DNA of 6,554 nucleotides. Origin: Caldifarciminota bacterium. Its GTDB lineage: Bacteria > Hydrothermota > Tepidihabitantia > Tepidihabitantales > Tepidihabitantaceae. Made by a program: the position numbers and the translations under genes. Below are positions 6,346 to 6,554 of this stretch, piece by piece. The notes below the pieces were generated by a model. It saw only the letters and a program-made list of their open reading frames with translations, ran no database searches and was not told the DNA's origin. How positions within the stretch are numbered: the first letter of the stretch is position 1; every line of letters begins with the position of its first letter. The DNA is taken from assembly GCA_016935295.1 (NCBI GenBank), contig JAFGRF010000023.1, positions 1-6,554 of the forward strand, written 5' to 3'.

Positions 6346-6554
6346 TGTTTGCCTCCTCCCAGCCAGCCGCGTTCAATGCCGAGTATGACTTTGAGCGACG
6401 TCGCGATTCCGCCCAGGGCGATGCCGAACAGGATGGCCCGTTTGGCGGCCATGTTGGGCACCGACAGCACCCACTCCGCCGTGTCGGGCAGCATCAGCCC
6501 CGGCACGCGGAATCCCGTGAAGCCCAGCCAGGCGAGGAGCCCGGCAACCAGCAC
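6342..6554 (-). CDS. C-terminal part of an inner-membrane protein of unknown function, partial
   Basis: The frame runs off the right edge of the window, so the 70 visible residues are the C-terminus only and the GTG at the edge need not be the start. The visible part begins with a hydrophobic stretch (VLVAGLLAWLGFTGF) and then a short loop with LPDTAEWVLSVPN. A second membrane helix follows (AILFGIALGGIATSLKVILGI), and the end is the basic tail ERGWLGGGKQ. No family is recognised. Its stop overlaps the next gene's GTG start by 4 nt (GTGA), so the two are translated together. It is the first gene seen of an operon continuing through two further membrane proteins to the Wzi-like barrel. Upstream members and the promoter lie outside the window. 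Confidence 0.75.
   Translation of the reverse strand: MLVAGLLAWLGFTGFRVPGLMLPDTAEWVLSVPNMAAKRAILFGIALGGIATSLKVILGIERGWLGGGKQ
6352..6357 (-). promoter_or_regulatory. Strong ribosome binding site that fixes a GTG start
   Basis: On the minus strand this reads AGGAGG, followed by the 6-nt spacer CAAACA and then GTG at 6345-6343. It lies within the last codons of the upstream gene. It settles the choice of GTG as the start of the 280-residue protein and supports a coupled, 4-nt-overlap operon. Confidence 0.8.

Noticed and set aside
5954..6376. A 140-codon minus-strand frame overlapping the 280-residue gene
   Set aside because: Its product is Arg/Gly/Pro-rich, typical of an out-of-frame shadow. 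The overlapping gene has a strong ribosome site and a sensible membrane topology.

Overview
The window is GC-rich, densely coded DNA (a little over 60% G+C by eye) from a diderm bacterium. Two genes look like outer-membrane beta-barrel proteins, one of them Wzi-like. Three features together suggest an uncultivated lineage of the WOR-3 / FCB type, although this assignment is only tentative: a very long GreA, a Wzi-like barrel with an S-layer-homology-like N-terminus, and GAATGACGAA-type intergenic repeats. Nothing in the window marks it as plasmid or phage, and no tRNA, rRNA, CRISPR array or insertion sequence was seen.

Layout. Plus strand: (1) the 3' end of a small outer-membrane barrel gene resembling DUF3996 (1-285); (2) a 195-bp gap holding a candidate sigma-70-type promoter and a perfect 6-bp-arm inverted repeat directly in front of the next gene; (3) a 648-residue GreA-type transcript-cleavage factor with a roughly 490-residue N-terminal extension (481-2427); (4) a 108-bp spacer carrying GAATGACGAA-type repeats; (5) a TsaC/YrdC-family threonylcarbamoyl-AMP synthase (2536-3183). 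A long imperfect hairpin (3221-3260) then separates this block from convergent genes. Minus strand, read from the right edge leftwards: (6) the C-terminus of a membrane protein (6342-6554, cut by the window edge); (7) a 280-residue protein with two membrane anchors and a large extracytoplasmic domain (5503-6345); (8) a 217-residue protein with about six membrane segments (4850-5503); (9) a 527-residue Wzi-like outer-membrane barrel protein (3264-4847).

How the genes work together. The plus-strand block combines RNA-polymerase rescue (GreA) and tRNA t6A modification (TsaC), both housekeeping functions. The minus-strand genes overlap by 4 nt, then 1 nt, then lie 2 nt apart, so they are almost certainly one translationally coupled operon. 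It joins two inner-membrane proteins and an anchored extracytoplasmic protein, none of which I recognise, to an outer-membrane barrel of the capsule-assembly type. This operon is the best candidate for something undescribed: possibly an envelope-spanning assembly, though its substrate cannot be read from the sequence.
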